A DNA stretch of 64,000 nucleotides from Cryptomeria japonica. Taxonomy: Eukaryota; Streptophyta; Pinopsida; Cupressales; Cupressaceae. Shown here piece after piece: positions 32,897 to 43,209 of the stretch. Below the pieces are notes generated by a model that saw only the letters and a program-made list of their open reading frames with translations, made no database searches and was not told the origin of the DNA. How positions within the stretch are numbered: position 1 is the first letter of the stretch; the number at the start of each line of letters is the position of its first letter. The DNA is taken from the NCBI RefSeq assembly GCF_030272615.1, contig NC_081414.1, forward strand, positions 910,477,009 through 910,541,008. Reading direction: 5' to 3'. The position numbers were made by a program, and so were the translations under genes.

Positions 32897-33520
32897 CCAG
32901 AGGGACTAACTGGTTTTGGAGTTCCTGCAAAACCTATTGGGCCACGCTTGGAGGAAATCAATGTGTTCATGCAAGGAGCTTCTTTTTTCTATTATGAGAA
33001 TGATGTTTTTGCACTGAGGGATATTTGGAAGTCAATATCCAAAAATTTCTATAGTGTGAAACCAAAGTTGGCGGACTTGAAGTAATTTTCAGCTTTCAGA
33101 AGACCAAGAGGTTATGTACACAATCTCCCAATAGAAGGGTGATTTCAAGCATTACCTCTCCCCCCCATGACTATTCAGGAAGCACTTTCTTAGACAAAGG
33201 ACTATTGGCCTCCATGGGATCAAAGAAAAAAATTGAAGCATAGACTCTAGACGATGTGGTGGTGTCCTTCGTGAAGAACTCTGCACTATAATTGAAAATT
33301 CACGAGGGAAATTGGAGGATAGTGAAGAGAAATAGAATCTTGAAAAGTGGGAAGAATGGATCTTGGTTTGGGTGGGGCCAAGTTAGGTGGCTCCTCTAGT
33401 GGTTGACGAGATAGAAATCATATTAGGATTTGAAAAAGATCACACTTGTGGAACTTCGTGTGCGAGTGATTGATTGCGGTGTTTGGGTAATGCATTCCAA
33501 ATAGATATAGTTGCATTCCA
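32897..33520 (+). pseudogene. DRM methyltransferase fragment, P3 left arm (captured)
   Basis: Plus-strand reading, with frame changes, gives a run of DRM2-like phrases in the right order: GFGVPAKPIGPR, SFFYYENDVFA with WKSISKNF, RGYVHNLPIEG, TIQEALS then YWPPWD, LVWVG with VAPL, DEIEIILGFEKDHT, and LGNAFQIDIVA. In plant DRM proteins the same order occurs (for example FFYYEN, GYIHNLPI, WWPSWD, LVWVG, LGFPKNHTRGG, LGNSFQVDTVA; family knowledge from memory). Several stops and absent introns or deletions show it is a fragment. Whether it comes from DRM1/2 or DRM3 is open. Confidence 0.85.
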
Positions 33521-33549
33521 AATGGGTAATGTCTTTAATCAAGACATTA

Positions 33550-34180
33550 CCCATTTGGAATGCAACTATATCTATTTGGAATGCATTACCCAAACACTAC
33601 AATCGATCACTCACACAGTTTCACGAGTGTGATCTTTTTCAAATCCTAATATGATTTCTATCTCGTCAACCTCTAGAGGAGCCACCTGACTTGGCCCCGC
33701 CCAAATCAAGATCCATTCTTCCCACTTTTCAAGATTCTATTTCTCTTCACTATCTTGCAGTTTCCCTCTTGAATTTTCAATTATAGTGCAGAGTTCTTCA
33801 CGAAGGACACCACCACATCGTCTAGAGTCTATGCTTCAAGTTTTTTTCTTTGATCCCATGGAGGCCAATAGTCCTTTGTTTGAGGAAGTTCTTCCTGAGT
33901 AGTCATGGGGGGAGAGGTAATGCTTGAAGTCACCCTTCTATTGGGAGATTGTGTACATAACCTCTTGGTCTTTCGAAAGCTGCACATTACTTTGAGTCTG
34001 CCAACTTTGGTTCCACACTAGAAATTTTTGGATTTTGACTTCCAAATATCCTTCGGTGCAAAATCATCATTCTTATAATAGAAAAAATGTGATCCTTGCA
34101 TGAACACATTGATTTCCTCCAAAGCGTGGCCCAATAGGTTTTGCAGGAACTCCAAAACCAATTAGTCCCTCCAGACATAA
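33550..34180 (-). pseudogene. DRM methyltransferase fragment, P3 right arm (captured)
   Basis: This is the mirror copy of 32897-33520, read on the minus strand. Some residues agree better with DRM here, such as APLEVDEIEIILGF followed by KDHTRE, and ADSK in place of ADLK, while others agree better in the left arm. The two arms thus decayed independently after the inversion duplication. It carries stops and cannot encode an enzyme. Its possible role is as the complementary strand of a hairpin RNA. Confidence 0.85.
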
Positions 34181-34665
34181 ATTAGACACGTCACATTAGA
34201 CACTCCAGACATTGTTTGTTTGTATTGCATACTCTCTATCTATTTATCACCCTTTAACACTTTCCTCTACTTTTCTCCAATTTCTCTCTTCTAGGCAGTT
34301 GATGAGCTTCTTTCCATGTCATTCAAGATAATGCCTGCTTGCTTTCTTTTAGGAAATTTGCTTGCACATGACTCTAAAGCTTGTATGTTCTGCTTCCGTA
34401 CAGATAAATTTTAATTCACGGTCAGATAATAATTAAATAAAATAAGCATTTGTAAAGAAAATATTTAGTCATTCGATGTTACATATTATTTGACAGAAAG
34501 ATCCTAGACAATTCTTGGAGAAAGGAAACATCATTGATAATCATTTTTTGCAAATAACACTGAATCAAATAAATAATAAATGTTTAATGCAATTTTTAAA
34601 AATAGAACTCGTTCAATGCTTTCATTCACCGACGACAAAGCCATTTAACCCACATCATCTCTCAC

Positions 34666-34974
34666 TGTTGGAATTATGATGACAACTAATGAAATGTCCG
34701 ACAAGGATGCTATATATCTGACGTCACTTCCATGTTAGACGGTCGTCGAGGAGCAATCACAACATCCATCGGAAATTTGCCGATATTTGTGGTGAGGGGT
34801 GCAAATATAGCCGCCATCGGATGAGTTCATTACATCATCAGACGACCGATGCAAATGGCATCGTCGGGAAGCCTGACGATGAGTTTTTGATGGTAAAGTT
34901 GGTTGGAAGTCCGACGTGTGGTCGTTGCAAATCCGACAATTAGCCATCGAAAATTAGGCCCAAATGTACTAGTG
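34666..34974. repeat. CACTA-1 right subterminal repeats and terminal inverted repeat
   Basis: It is dense in CG-containing short motifs (CCGAC, CATCGG, GACGATG in both orientations), unlike the AT-rich interior, and ends in GGCCCAAATGTACTAGTG. Such arrays in CACTA elements bind the transposase accessory protein (family knowledge). Confidence 0.8.
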
Positions 34975-34977
34975 TAG
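34975..34977. repeat. CACTA-1 target duplication, right (TAG)
   Basis: Matches 25568-25570. Confidence 0.9.
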
Positions 34978-36539
34978 AATAGATGGAGGCGATGATGGGG
35001 AAAGTGTATATTTGGATTTAATTGGAGAAATGTAGGATTTATGAGAGATACCAACATCTTGAGAAATGTCCCTGAGGCCATGACCTTTAACATTTTCTTT
35101 AATATGGAGGGGTTCTTGCTTTTGGAGATCTACCCCTTTGCCTTTATAAATATTTTGACTTGTAGGATACACTTTGCTTTGGAAAGAAGGTGCGAGTCCA
35201 TTATGAGATGGAGGTGGAATGTAGGTAATGATAGGATCACAAAGGGGATTTGTAGGCATGATGGATCCTTGAGCTGAACATGGAGGATTATGACAAGGGA
35301 ATAAAGGGATACTTTGCTCTTGACATGGAAGAGGAAGATCACTGGATTCCTCTTTAAAGGTTCTATTCTCTTGACTTTCAATGGAATCATCAAAAAGAAT
35401 GGAAGGTATATATTGATATTGCATAGGAAGTGGATTAGGAATTAGATTTGGAAGGATGCTTTGTCCTTGAGATGGAAGGGGTTCATCTTGGAAGAAATGG
35501 AAAGATATAAGGGGATCATCATGGGATTCTAGGGAAATAGGATCTTTTTCAACCATTAGATGGGATTGAGGAGTTTTGATGTCTTGATCTTGATTTATGG
35601 TAGGACTTATTTTTTTATTTTCCAGATTATCCTCTTAACAGGAAGCCATTTCTAAGGAAGAGGTAGTGTTTTTTATATGCATGGAGGATTCTTGGAAGGT
35701 GTTCATATCTTGGTATGATGGGGAAGCATTTTGAGTGGGACTCTCTGGAGTGGGTACGTTTGGAATTTGAGTGCATGATGGCATAGGATCTAGGATTTTT
35801 AAATCTTTAGAGGAACTTGTATCAATATTGACATTAACTTGGATTTCCATAGAAGATAGCCCTTGAAGGTAAACATGAGAATTTGTATTGTTTGAAGGAG
35901 ATGAAGACATCACGGATGGGATGGAGGCCACATATGGAGCCTTGCTCGACACAGGTTCATGATTTTGGTCATGCTTAGAAGTAGTTCCTTCTTTTTCTTT
36001 AGGTGAATCATTAGGATCTTCAATTTCAATGACATCATTATCAATGAGATCTTGAATCTTATGTTTTAATTCCATGCATTTCGAAGTCTCATGTTCATTT
36101 TGTCTATGATATGCACAATAATTACTGACAAATTCACATCCCTATGTGGTCTTTTTAGGCAATATGATAAGATTATTCTCAAGAAGCTCTTTCAAAGTCA
36201 ACTCAATTGATTTCCCCAAAGGTGTAAACTATCTATCTAGAGGATATTTGGAGGAAATGTCTTTATATCTTGGTGAAGGTGTCTTGTGAGCTTGTTTGAG
36301 ATTTGGCTTTTGATTTTCAATTACATCTTGTTCCATCTTATGTAATTGTTTTAGTATTTCTTGAAGTCTAGTGTTCTTAATATCATGAATTTTCATCTCA
36401 AGAGGGGTCATTGAATATTTTTGTTGGCTTGAATGTCATATATTTCTTTCTTGAGATCTTGAATTTGCTGGGCCAAGGTATCCATGGGCTTCTTACTTTT
36501 GTCAGAATTTTTAGAAGAGCTTCTAGTTTGAACAGGCAT
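34978..36539 (-). pseudogene. Gag-like gene of interior 1, N-terminal part
   Basis: The minus-strand start at 36539 (MPVQT-like) parallels the start of the interior 2 gene at 45413. Visible parts are a coiled-coil-like segment (IKNTRLQEILKQLHKMEQ), the FTPLGKSIE phrase, and a C-x2-H-x4-H-x4-C finger (YCAYHRQNEHETSKC) near 36100. A long Pro/Ser/Gln-rich segment follows (36075-35635 and 35556-34969) and stops at CACTA-1. Such fingers close the gag of Tat-lineage Gypsy elements. Frames shift at least twice. The C-terminal part is at 25570-24861. Confidence 0.75.
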
Positions 36540-38537
36540 TTACAATCGACAGGACCGAGAGCTAGATGTGTTGCAGAAGTCAAGATCAAATTGTAGCTAG
36601 TTGTTCATTTAACGTAGTGATTGAGTGAAGTAAATAAGATCTGGTCTAGTTTCAGGAATGATCTATCCTATGTAAGACGTTATCTAAGTTAACTTAGGCT
36701 TGATAAGATGTTGTTTGAACTAGCTTAGAGATGATCGACAAAATCATGCAACACAACGGAAGGGGTAAACTATCAAGATTGTTTATGCTCAGGAGGATGA
36801 TAACCAGTTTTATACTCGTTGTAGACTGGTTTAGGCAAGTTTGATTGTTTGAGACTGATAAAATTAGGAATTCGTACAATAGAGGATTGGACAGAGACGA
36901 GATTCTGACTGACAGAGTTTCAATGAGTGACAAAGACCAGTTTTTGATAAGGACTAAGTTTTTGATGACTGACAGGGACCAGTTTTGGACTAGAACAGAG
37001 TTTTGATCATTGAGTTGTTGATTTGTTTGATTTGTTTTTCTCCAGTTTTAGTTTCAGGGGTGAAAATACATAAAACACACAAGATGTATAGTAATTCAAT
37101 CACAACACGCTAACCCTACATAAGTTGTCTTAGAGAAGAAAATCTTTGCTTGCTGACTTAGGTACACACCCAATAGCTAATAAGAATATGGCCGCTGAGT
37201 CTCACGCAATGGATTCTCAAAGCCGTATTAGCCGACTCCAAACGCTAATGGGGGCACGATATGGCAAGTATCTTGGGAGAGTTATGATCTCTCTTGCACA
37301 AATATTATCCCCCTTTCGGAGGTGAATCAGCTAGCTTCTATCATATAGTTCTTAGCCAGGAATTTTGTTTGAAATTACCCCTTGAATTCACGCAAGCATG
37401 ATTGAGGCCTGTAGCCCGACAAGGTACCAAAACAAGCTGTAGTCACGTAAACGTGATTTGGACCATGAGGCCTTACAAAATGCTCGATGTGAGAGATCTC
37501 AAAGAGAAAACTCAAATAATCCCATCCTCTGAGACTTTAATCACCAGAGGCCTATTTATTATAGTGAGTTGGAATGCCCAGGTCTAGCTGTACTCACTTG
37601 GGTTGTTCTCACAGGGTGATTAATTTTCCCACTATGACAGGCCCGCTAAAGGTACACAAATCTCAAAACTTAGAAAAAAGCGTCGAGGGTCTAGATTTTT
37701 GATTGTCTGTAAAAGACAAGAGCATACTCTCCTACCTCTCAGATTGTTCTGAAAACACAAAAGACAAATTTGTTCTTTAACTAGATAGCAATTTAAGTGC
37801 CTCAAAATTAATTTAAAGAATACATGATGTTTGGTCGATTCTCTTTAGGCAACCTACAAAACCAACGCATCAGTAGTCATGTTGTTTTTTTATTCTTTGA
37901 CAGGCGTATGTTTGATTGATAAATTCTTTGTCAAGCAAACCTGCAAACATTAAAAGCCCAAAATTATTTGCCCAAATAACATAAAAAAAATCATCAAAAG
38001 AAAATTATAGCATGCAAACTGTAAATTAAACTAATCTAACAAGAATTTCCATTTTTTATGACTATCCTAGTTATGACAGTTTTGATAGTACTACACTATG
38101 TTGTTTATAACTTTTCAACCAGAGCTAATTCAAAAAATTGCTTCGATGGAAATGTGGACAACTTGGCTTTACATAACATATTAAAATTTTGTTTAGATCC
38201 AACGGTTCAATAAAACGTTATGCCCTCTGAGCAGAGACCATTTTTTAGTGTCACAAAAGAATAAGTAAAATGATAGTACTACACTCTATCATTCCACACT
38301 TTCAAACCTGAAGTTCTTAGGCAAATCGCTTCAGTGAAACTGTAGAAAACTTAGTTTTAATCCAACAGTTTAATAAAAAGTTATGCCCTCCACAAAGAGA
38401 CCATTTTTGACTGTCACAAAAGAACAAAGCAAAAAGAAAGATTTTTATTTGCAAATTTAACACATGTTTATTAGTTATAAAAACCAAACATTAAATTTGT
38501 TCAATAAACATTAAAAATCTTGTAGTCTTGGGTTCGA
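36540..38537 (-). other. 5' leader of interior 1
   Basis: Non-coding leader between the primer site and gag, homologous to 45414-47407. It contains diverged repeats of GACTGACAGGGACCAGTTTT around 36840-37020. The small plus-strand frames have no content. Confidence 0.6.
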
Positions 38538-38555
38538 GCCCCACGGTGGGTGCCA
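38538..38555 (-). other. Tat-type primer binding site after LTR2
   Basis: The minus strand reads TGGCACCCACCGTGGGGC three to four bases after the LTR2 end. It is close to the TGGCGCCCACCGTGGGGC site common in Tat-lineage Gypsy elements. This fixes the orientation of the array as minus. Confidence 0.85.
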
Positions 38556-38559
38556 AAAA

Positions 38560-39708
38560 TGTGTGTGTGAAAAGTGGACCTGTATTTGTATCTGAAATAC
38601 ACAACACTTCAATTAAGTCATTAGATGCATGGTTAGTAAATCAATAATCAATGAATAATAAACCATTACAAAGCGACCCATTGCCTTCTAGTGGATGTGA
38701 GTTTAGATTGCTCTCAGATTGCTAAGCTATCCAGTGACTAGACAACACCTAAACGAAGGATTTTTAAATCTATATGAGCATGAATATGAGCTAAATGGAT
38801 GCAAGATTTAAGCTAGATATGCAAGATTAGTCTAACATGATTTAAGCAATATATGAATATTTAAGAAAAATGATTTAAGCAATATGAAACAACTAATATG
38901 CAATATCTCAATGCAAATTCTCAATGAACCTAGAGCAAAAACAACATAATAACAATATATTCTCCAAGATTTTTGAATGAGAGATGAGAGCCTGAATTTA
39001 TAGAAATTTCAGAAAGAAACCAACGGCTATGATCAAATGATGATGAGTGGACAAGATTTTCCAAGAGGAAGCACAATCTAGGTGAATTGATATGATTGGA
39101 TGCTTTTCTCAGTTTTAAAGGAAATTGAACTAAAATTAAGATAAAATCAGGAAAAAACTGATTTATTCTCTATTTCATTCAATTTTAATATTTAAATGTT
39201 TTAATTGCTTTCTTTGGGATTTTTTTATCAATTTTTAATTTCTTTTTCAAGATTATCTCCAATTGATTTCTTTTCTCAATTTTTAATTATTTTTTGTCAA
39301 TTAATTCGTTTTTTGATTTATTTCCTTTTTTGAAGATTTGTGCTCATAATTTCCAATTCCTCTTTCTTGATTTGTTTCTTTTTTTAAAGATTAATGACAA
39401 TTTTTAATTATTTTTCAAATTAATTCCCCTTTTTGATGATTTAATGGCAAATTGATTTATTTAATTAATATGCTAGGATATTTAATTAAAATAAATAAGA
39501 TAATTGTTTAAAATGATTTACTTGGAATGATCAATTAATTAAATAAATATTTAATTAATATTGGTTGATTAATTTTTCCATGTGACATTGATGATTTTAG
39601 AAATTAATTGTGTGCTCAAGATTAATTTAATTGCCTTTGGTTAGGACCTTGGTGATGTTGTCAAGATTAGGGACCCATGGTTTAGATGACTATTTTTAGG
39701 GTATTACA
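38560..39708 (-). repeat. Tat-type array LTR2 (shared middle LTR)
   Basis: It runs from (TG)5 AAAAG to GGTATTACA on the plus strand. It serves both interiors: on the minus strand it is the 3' LTR of interior 2 and the 5' LTR of interior 1. No target duplication separates two complete elements here. Confidence 0.9.
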
Positions 39709-42700
39709 TTTGCCCCTCTTTGAATTAATGTGCGAGCAACGCATTGGTTCAAAGAAAAATTAATGTCTAGGAAATACTAGTTCTGAACTGGATTGATCAT
39801 GAACTAGAAGAAGAGCGAGGTGTTTAGCTTGATTTGAAGCAATGAAGCTGAACAAAGTTAATTAAAGGGATACCGATCCCGAACTTGATTGAGCTAGGAA
39901 TGATAGAGAGGAAAGATACCGAACTTGAACTTGATTGATCAAGAAGCGGATCTTACTAATCTAGAACTTGATTGATCTAGACACAGTGAGTGAAGATAAA
40001 ATCAATCTTGAACTTGATTGATCAAGATATAATGAGCAAAGATAAATTGTTCAGCTTGATTTGATGCGATGAAACTGAACACCTACTTAAATTGAGTGTG
40101 ATCAAAGATACTCTTTAAAGCCTTGATTAAGTTTAAACGAATAATCAGCTTGATGAAAAGATATGAAATTGATTAACATTAAGAGACCGATTCAGACAAA
40201 GACAATATCAGCTTGATATGAAGCTATAAAACTGATATGCCCCTAGCGATAGATTTGATTTAGATGGTTGAGAAATCTCAACTTGATATAAAGCGATTAA
40301 GTTGAGATGCCCCTAGCGATGAGGTCTTGTTTGATGTTTAGAAAAGATTAGCTACTCGACTTGCAACAAAGAGTTTTGAAAGATATTCTCGACTTTGAGG
40401 TCATGAGTATGCCCCCTCGGGAGCGAAATCGAAAGATGGTGAGGGTTGTGCAGTGATTTTAGGCAATTTTTTTTTTTGTAGCGATGATAAGTTATTTGAG
40501 CACAAAGATGAATGTTGAAGATTAAAATCAAAGTTAATATGAGAATTAAATTGAGATTTACGTTGATTAACGAGAAATTGAACACAAATTGAAGAAGAGA
40601 ATGAGCATTTGATGAAAGCGCTAAGTGGTCAACGTCGTGAAATTTTGATTAGAGAATTGACGTCAGATTTTGATTTCGATCCCGAAAATGGACTCAGGAT
40701 AGCTGATTTAGAAGCTCTTGATTTGATTTCATTGTACTTGTGTTGATTGATTTATGAGATGTTGTTCTATATGCTTTATTCTATATGTATGCATATCTTT
40801 TCAGTATATATGAATGAATGCAAATGGAATATGGATGTTTATTTTTGTTTCTTTTTATGCAAATAAATGATGATGCAAATAAATGAGAAGAATGAGTAAC
40901 TAGTAATGCAAATGTTTATTTTTCTTCATGCAATAATATGAATGCAAATAAGTATAAAATGAAATGTATGGATCTATAGAAGATGCTTATGTATGTAGCT
41001 AACATCTCAATACACAAGTACTTGATCGGAGAAATGATGATGAAAAAGAGACCACTTAGCTGAGAGATGATGAAGCTTCCAACTCTCATTCATAAGATAA
41101 AGAGAGCATTGTTATTATACCGAAATCACTCTAAATTCAAAAAAAACAAAATGAAATGCAAAATAAGATGCAATCCTAAACCTTGTCAATGGATTTGGAA
41201 TGCTTAATTTTCATCACTGAGCATTTTACAAACATAGCAGGAAGATTAGAGTTCCTTTCTTTTCATGTGCAATATTAATTATCTTGTCCACAATGACCCT
41301 TTTTTCGTTCATATCATGGGACAAATTATGCATGGACCTGGATTGCATGATAAAGAAATTCCCTCAAAACAGACAAAGAAATAATGAGAACCTCCTGTAG
41401 CATTCAAATAAGCGGAGTTGAGGTATGTGTGGCGATTTCACCTTAATGTGAAGGCATTTATCACATACACCCAACTGATTAGATGTTTTCAGATCATCGC
41501 AATCATTCCTACAAGCAGAAAACAAAGAAAATATTATGCCCCCCAATCCTTGCTCCTCTTAGTCAAGATAGACTTCCTTGAGTTACTTAGAGGGATAATA
41601 ATTGAAAACCAATATAAAAGACAACACATAGAAAATTTTCACGCATAGCTCAAACTGTTTAGTGATTGTTTTCCGTTATGTTGTTTTTCTTGTTTACTGA
41701 GTGATAAAAACTCTTTAGTAGTCAGGAGATAGGTGACTGACTCAGAGTGGATGACCATATTTCACTGACGGAAAGATGACTTGGTTGACACTACTTAGGA
41801 CATGTAATGTGCTCTGTTGATTAACCTAAGACTAGGACATTGATCAGTTTCAAGCCATGAGTGTTCCAAAAGAACCAGGATGTCACGAAAGTGACTAAAA
41901 GATATGTACAAGTGAAAGCAAAAATGCATGAAAGTGAGAATGCCAACGTTGTGTTGATAGATGGAGCGCTTGAGTACAAGAGGCGCTTGTTTGCCAGGTT
42001 TTCACCTGCTTGGTAGAGATTCCATTTTATTTTTTACCAAGGTGCCTGTTTACCAGGTTTTCACCAAGGCATTTTCTCTCTCTTTTCCCTTTTTTTTTCT
42101 TTTTTTTCTTTTTTCTTTTTATTTCTTCAGGACTTTTTTTGATTTTTAGGATTTCTTTAGAACATTTTATGATTTTTAGGATTTATTCAAGACTTTTTCT
42201 GATTTTTAGGATTTTGTTCAGGACATTTTATGATTTTTATGATTTTGTTCAAGATATTTTATGGTTTTTAGAATTTTTAATGTTTGCCCCTAGTGTTTAG
42301 CAAGGCAAAAGGGATTTTGAGTACATGAATGGATAAGAAAATGATGGTGGACACTTTCAAGGGCTATCTCACAATATTAATCCAATCACAGGGTCCAGAT
42401 ATAGCAATGTAAAGCAAGGATTTTAGCGATGTAAAGAAAGGATTTTAGCGATGTAAAGCAAGGATATAGCGTAACGAAGCCATATGGTCCAAAGAAGTGG
42501 CCATGTCAAGAGGTTTGTGGAAAGCATGTTTTTGTATTTTGTCCATAGTGTTGATCAAGATCAAGGGATAGATTTGGATAGGAGGTAGATATGATAAGCA
42601 AGATCAAAAGAGAGTAATGAAGGATGTAAGCGAGCAATGGAGAGGAGCTAAAGGGTCTAGATCAAGTGTAATAGATAGGACACATGAAGCCTGCAAAGAT

Positions 42701-43209
42701 CCTTAACCTTGTTAAGATCAAAGGTGGAAAAGGGATATGAATGTAGATAGAGCGAATGAGGGATAATGGAGGATGAAGGATAATGGAGGAAAAAGGATAA
42801 TAGATGGATGTACATGGATGGAATTTGCCTCTAGTGTAAAGTGAAAAAGGATAATGGATTATGCATGATGCCTGTTTGCCAAGTTTTCATTGTGGTACTT
42901 GCCCAAGGCACCACAAGAAGTGGTTTTCACTCGTGGACAAAAATATTTCTCTTTACTTTTTTTTTCATTTTTGCTTTTTGGAAGATAATGGAGGCATGCT
43001 AGGGGATGGAAGAAGGACCCCAAAATCTCGTTGCTTTGTATGGTACCCTTAGAATATGAATTACAATAGACCATGGCTATGAAGGTATGCTCAAAGATGT
43101 TGGCAAGATAATGAAATGAAACTAGGGCAAGGATTTATGCAAAGGATTGGATAAGAGGGATGGAAGGGTGAAAAATAGGTGTTGGATAATGGATGGGATG
43201 TTGGAAGAA
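39709..43209 (-). other. Non-coding 3' region of interior 2
   Basis: The polypurine tract (39709-39722) is followed by spacer homologous to 21342-24860, with the AACTTGATTGATC repeats and a TTCAGGACATTTTATGATTT array at 42127-42280. A pyrimidine run (about 42060-42130) is specific to this copy. No gene seen. Confidence 0.7.
42127..42280 (+). repeat. Tandem repeat, about 35-base unit
   Basis: Copies of CAGGACATTTTATGATTTTT with AGGATTTNTT, the interior 2 counterpart of 23799-23990. Confidence 0.75.

Larger units (their letters stand above)
32405..34665. repeat. DRM palindrome P3: inverted repeat of about 2.26 kb
   Basis: The left arm (32405-33535) and right arm (33541-34665) are reverse complements with frequent point differences and small indels, around a five-base loop (TAATC) in GGGTAATGTCTT...AAGACATTACCC. 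An RNA read through either strand would fold into a hairpin of about 1.1 kb. Both arms contain the DRM-like coding fragment. Because the arms have diverged at many separate positions, they are real genomic copies rather than an assembly mirror. Confidence 0.9.
25571..34974. mobile_element. CACTA-1: non-autonomous CACTA (En/Spm) transposon with captured gene fragments
   Basis: The left end CACTAATACATTTGGCCTAA and the reverse complement of the right end, CACTAGTACATTTGGGCCTAA, are imperfect terminal inverted repeats. Flanks are the three-base TAG duplication typical of CACTA elements, and the related interior 2 gives the empty site. Subterminal regions (about 25571-25800 and 34665-34960) are rich in short CG-containing motifs such as CCGAC and ATCGG, where CACTA transposases bind. 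No TNPA or TNPD-like frame is visible. The interior holds PPR and DRM methyltransferase fragments, the latter as inverted repeats. Its length is 9404 bases. Confidence 0.93.

Noticed and set aside
30979-34180. A functional DRM gene
   Set aside because: Only the region from the start of the rearranged methyltransferase domain to motif I is present, in inverted, stop-bearing pieces. The catalytic motif IV and the UBA domains are absent.
32405-34665. Palindrome as an assembly mirror artefact
   Set aside because: The arms differ by many separate substitutions and small indels, and each keeps different DRM residues. An artefact would give identical arms.
37402-37587. Plus-strand frames in the leader of the array (also 46318-46524)
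   Set aside because: Similar in both interiors because the DNA is duplicated. There is no domain, and they are antisense to the element.
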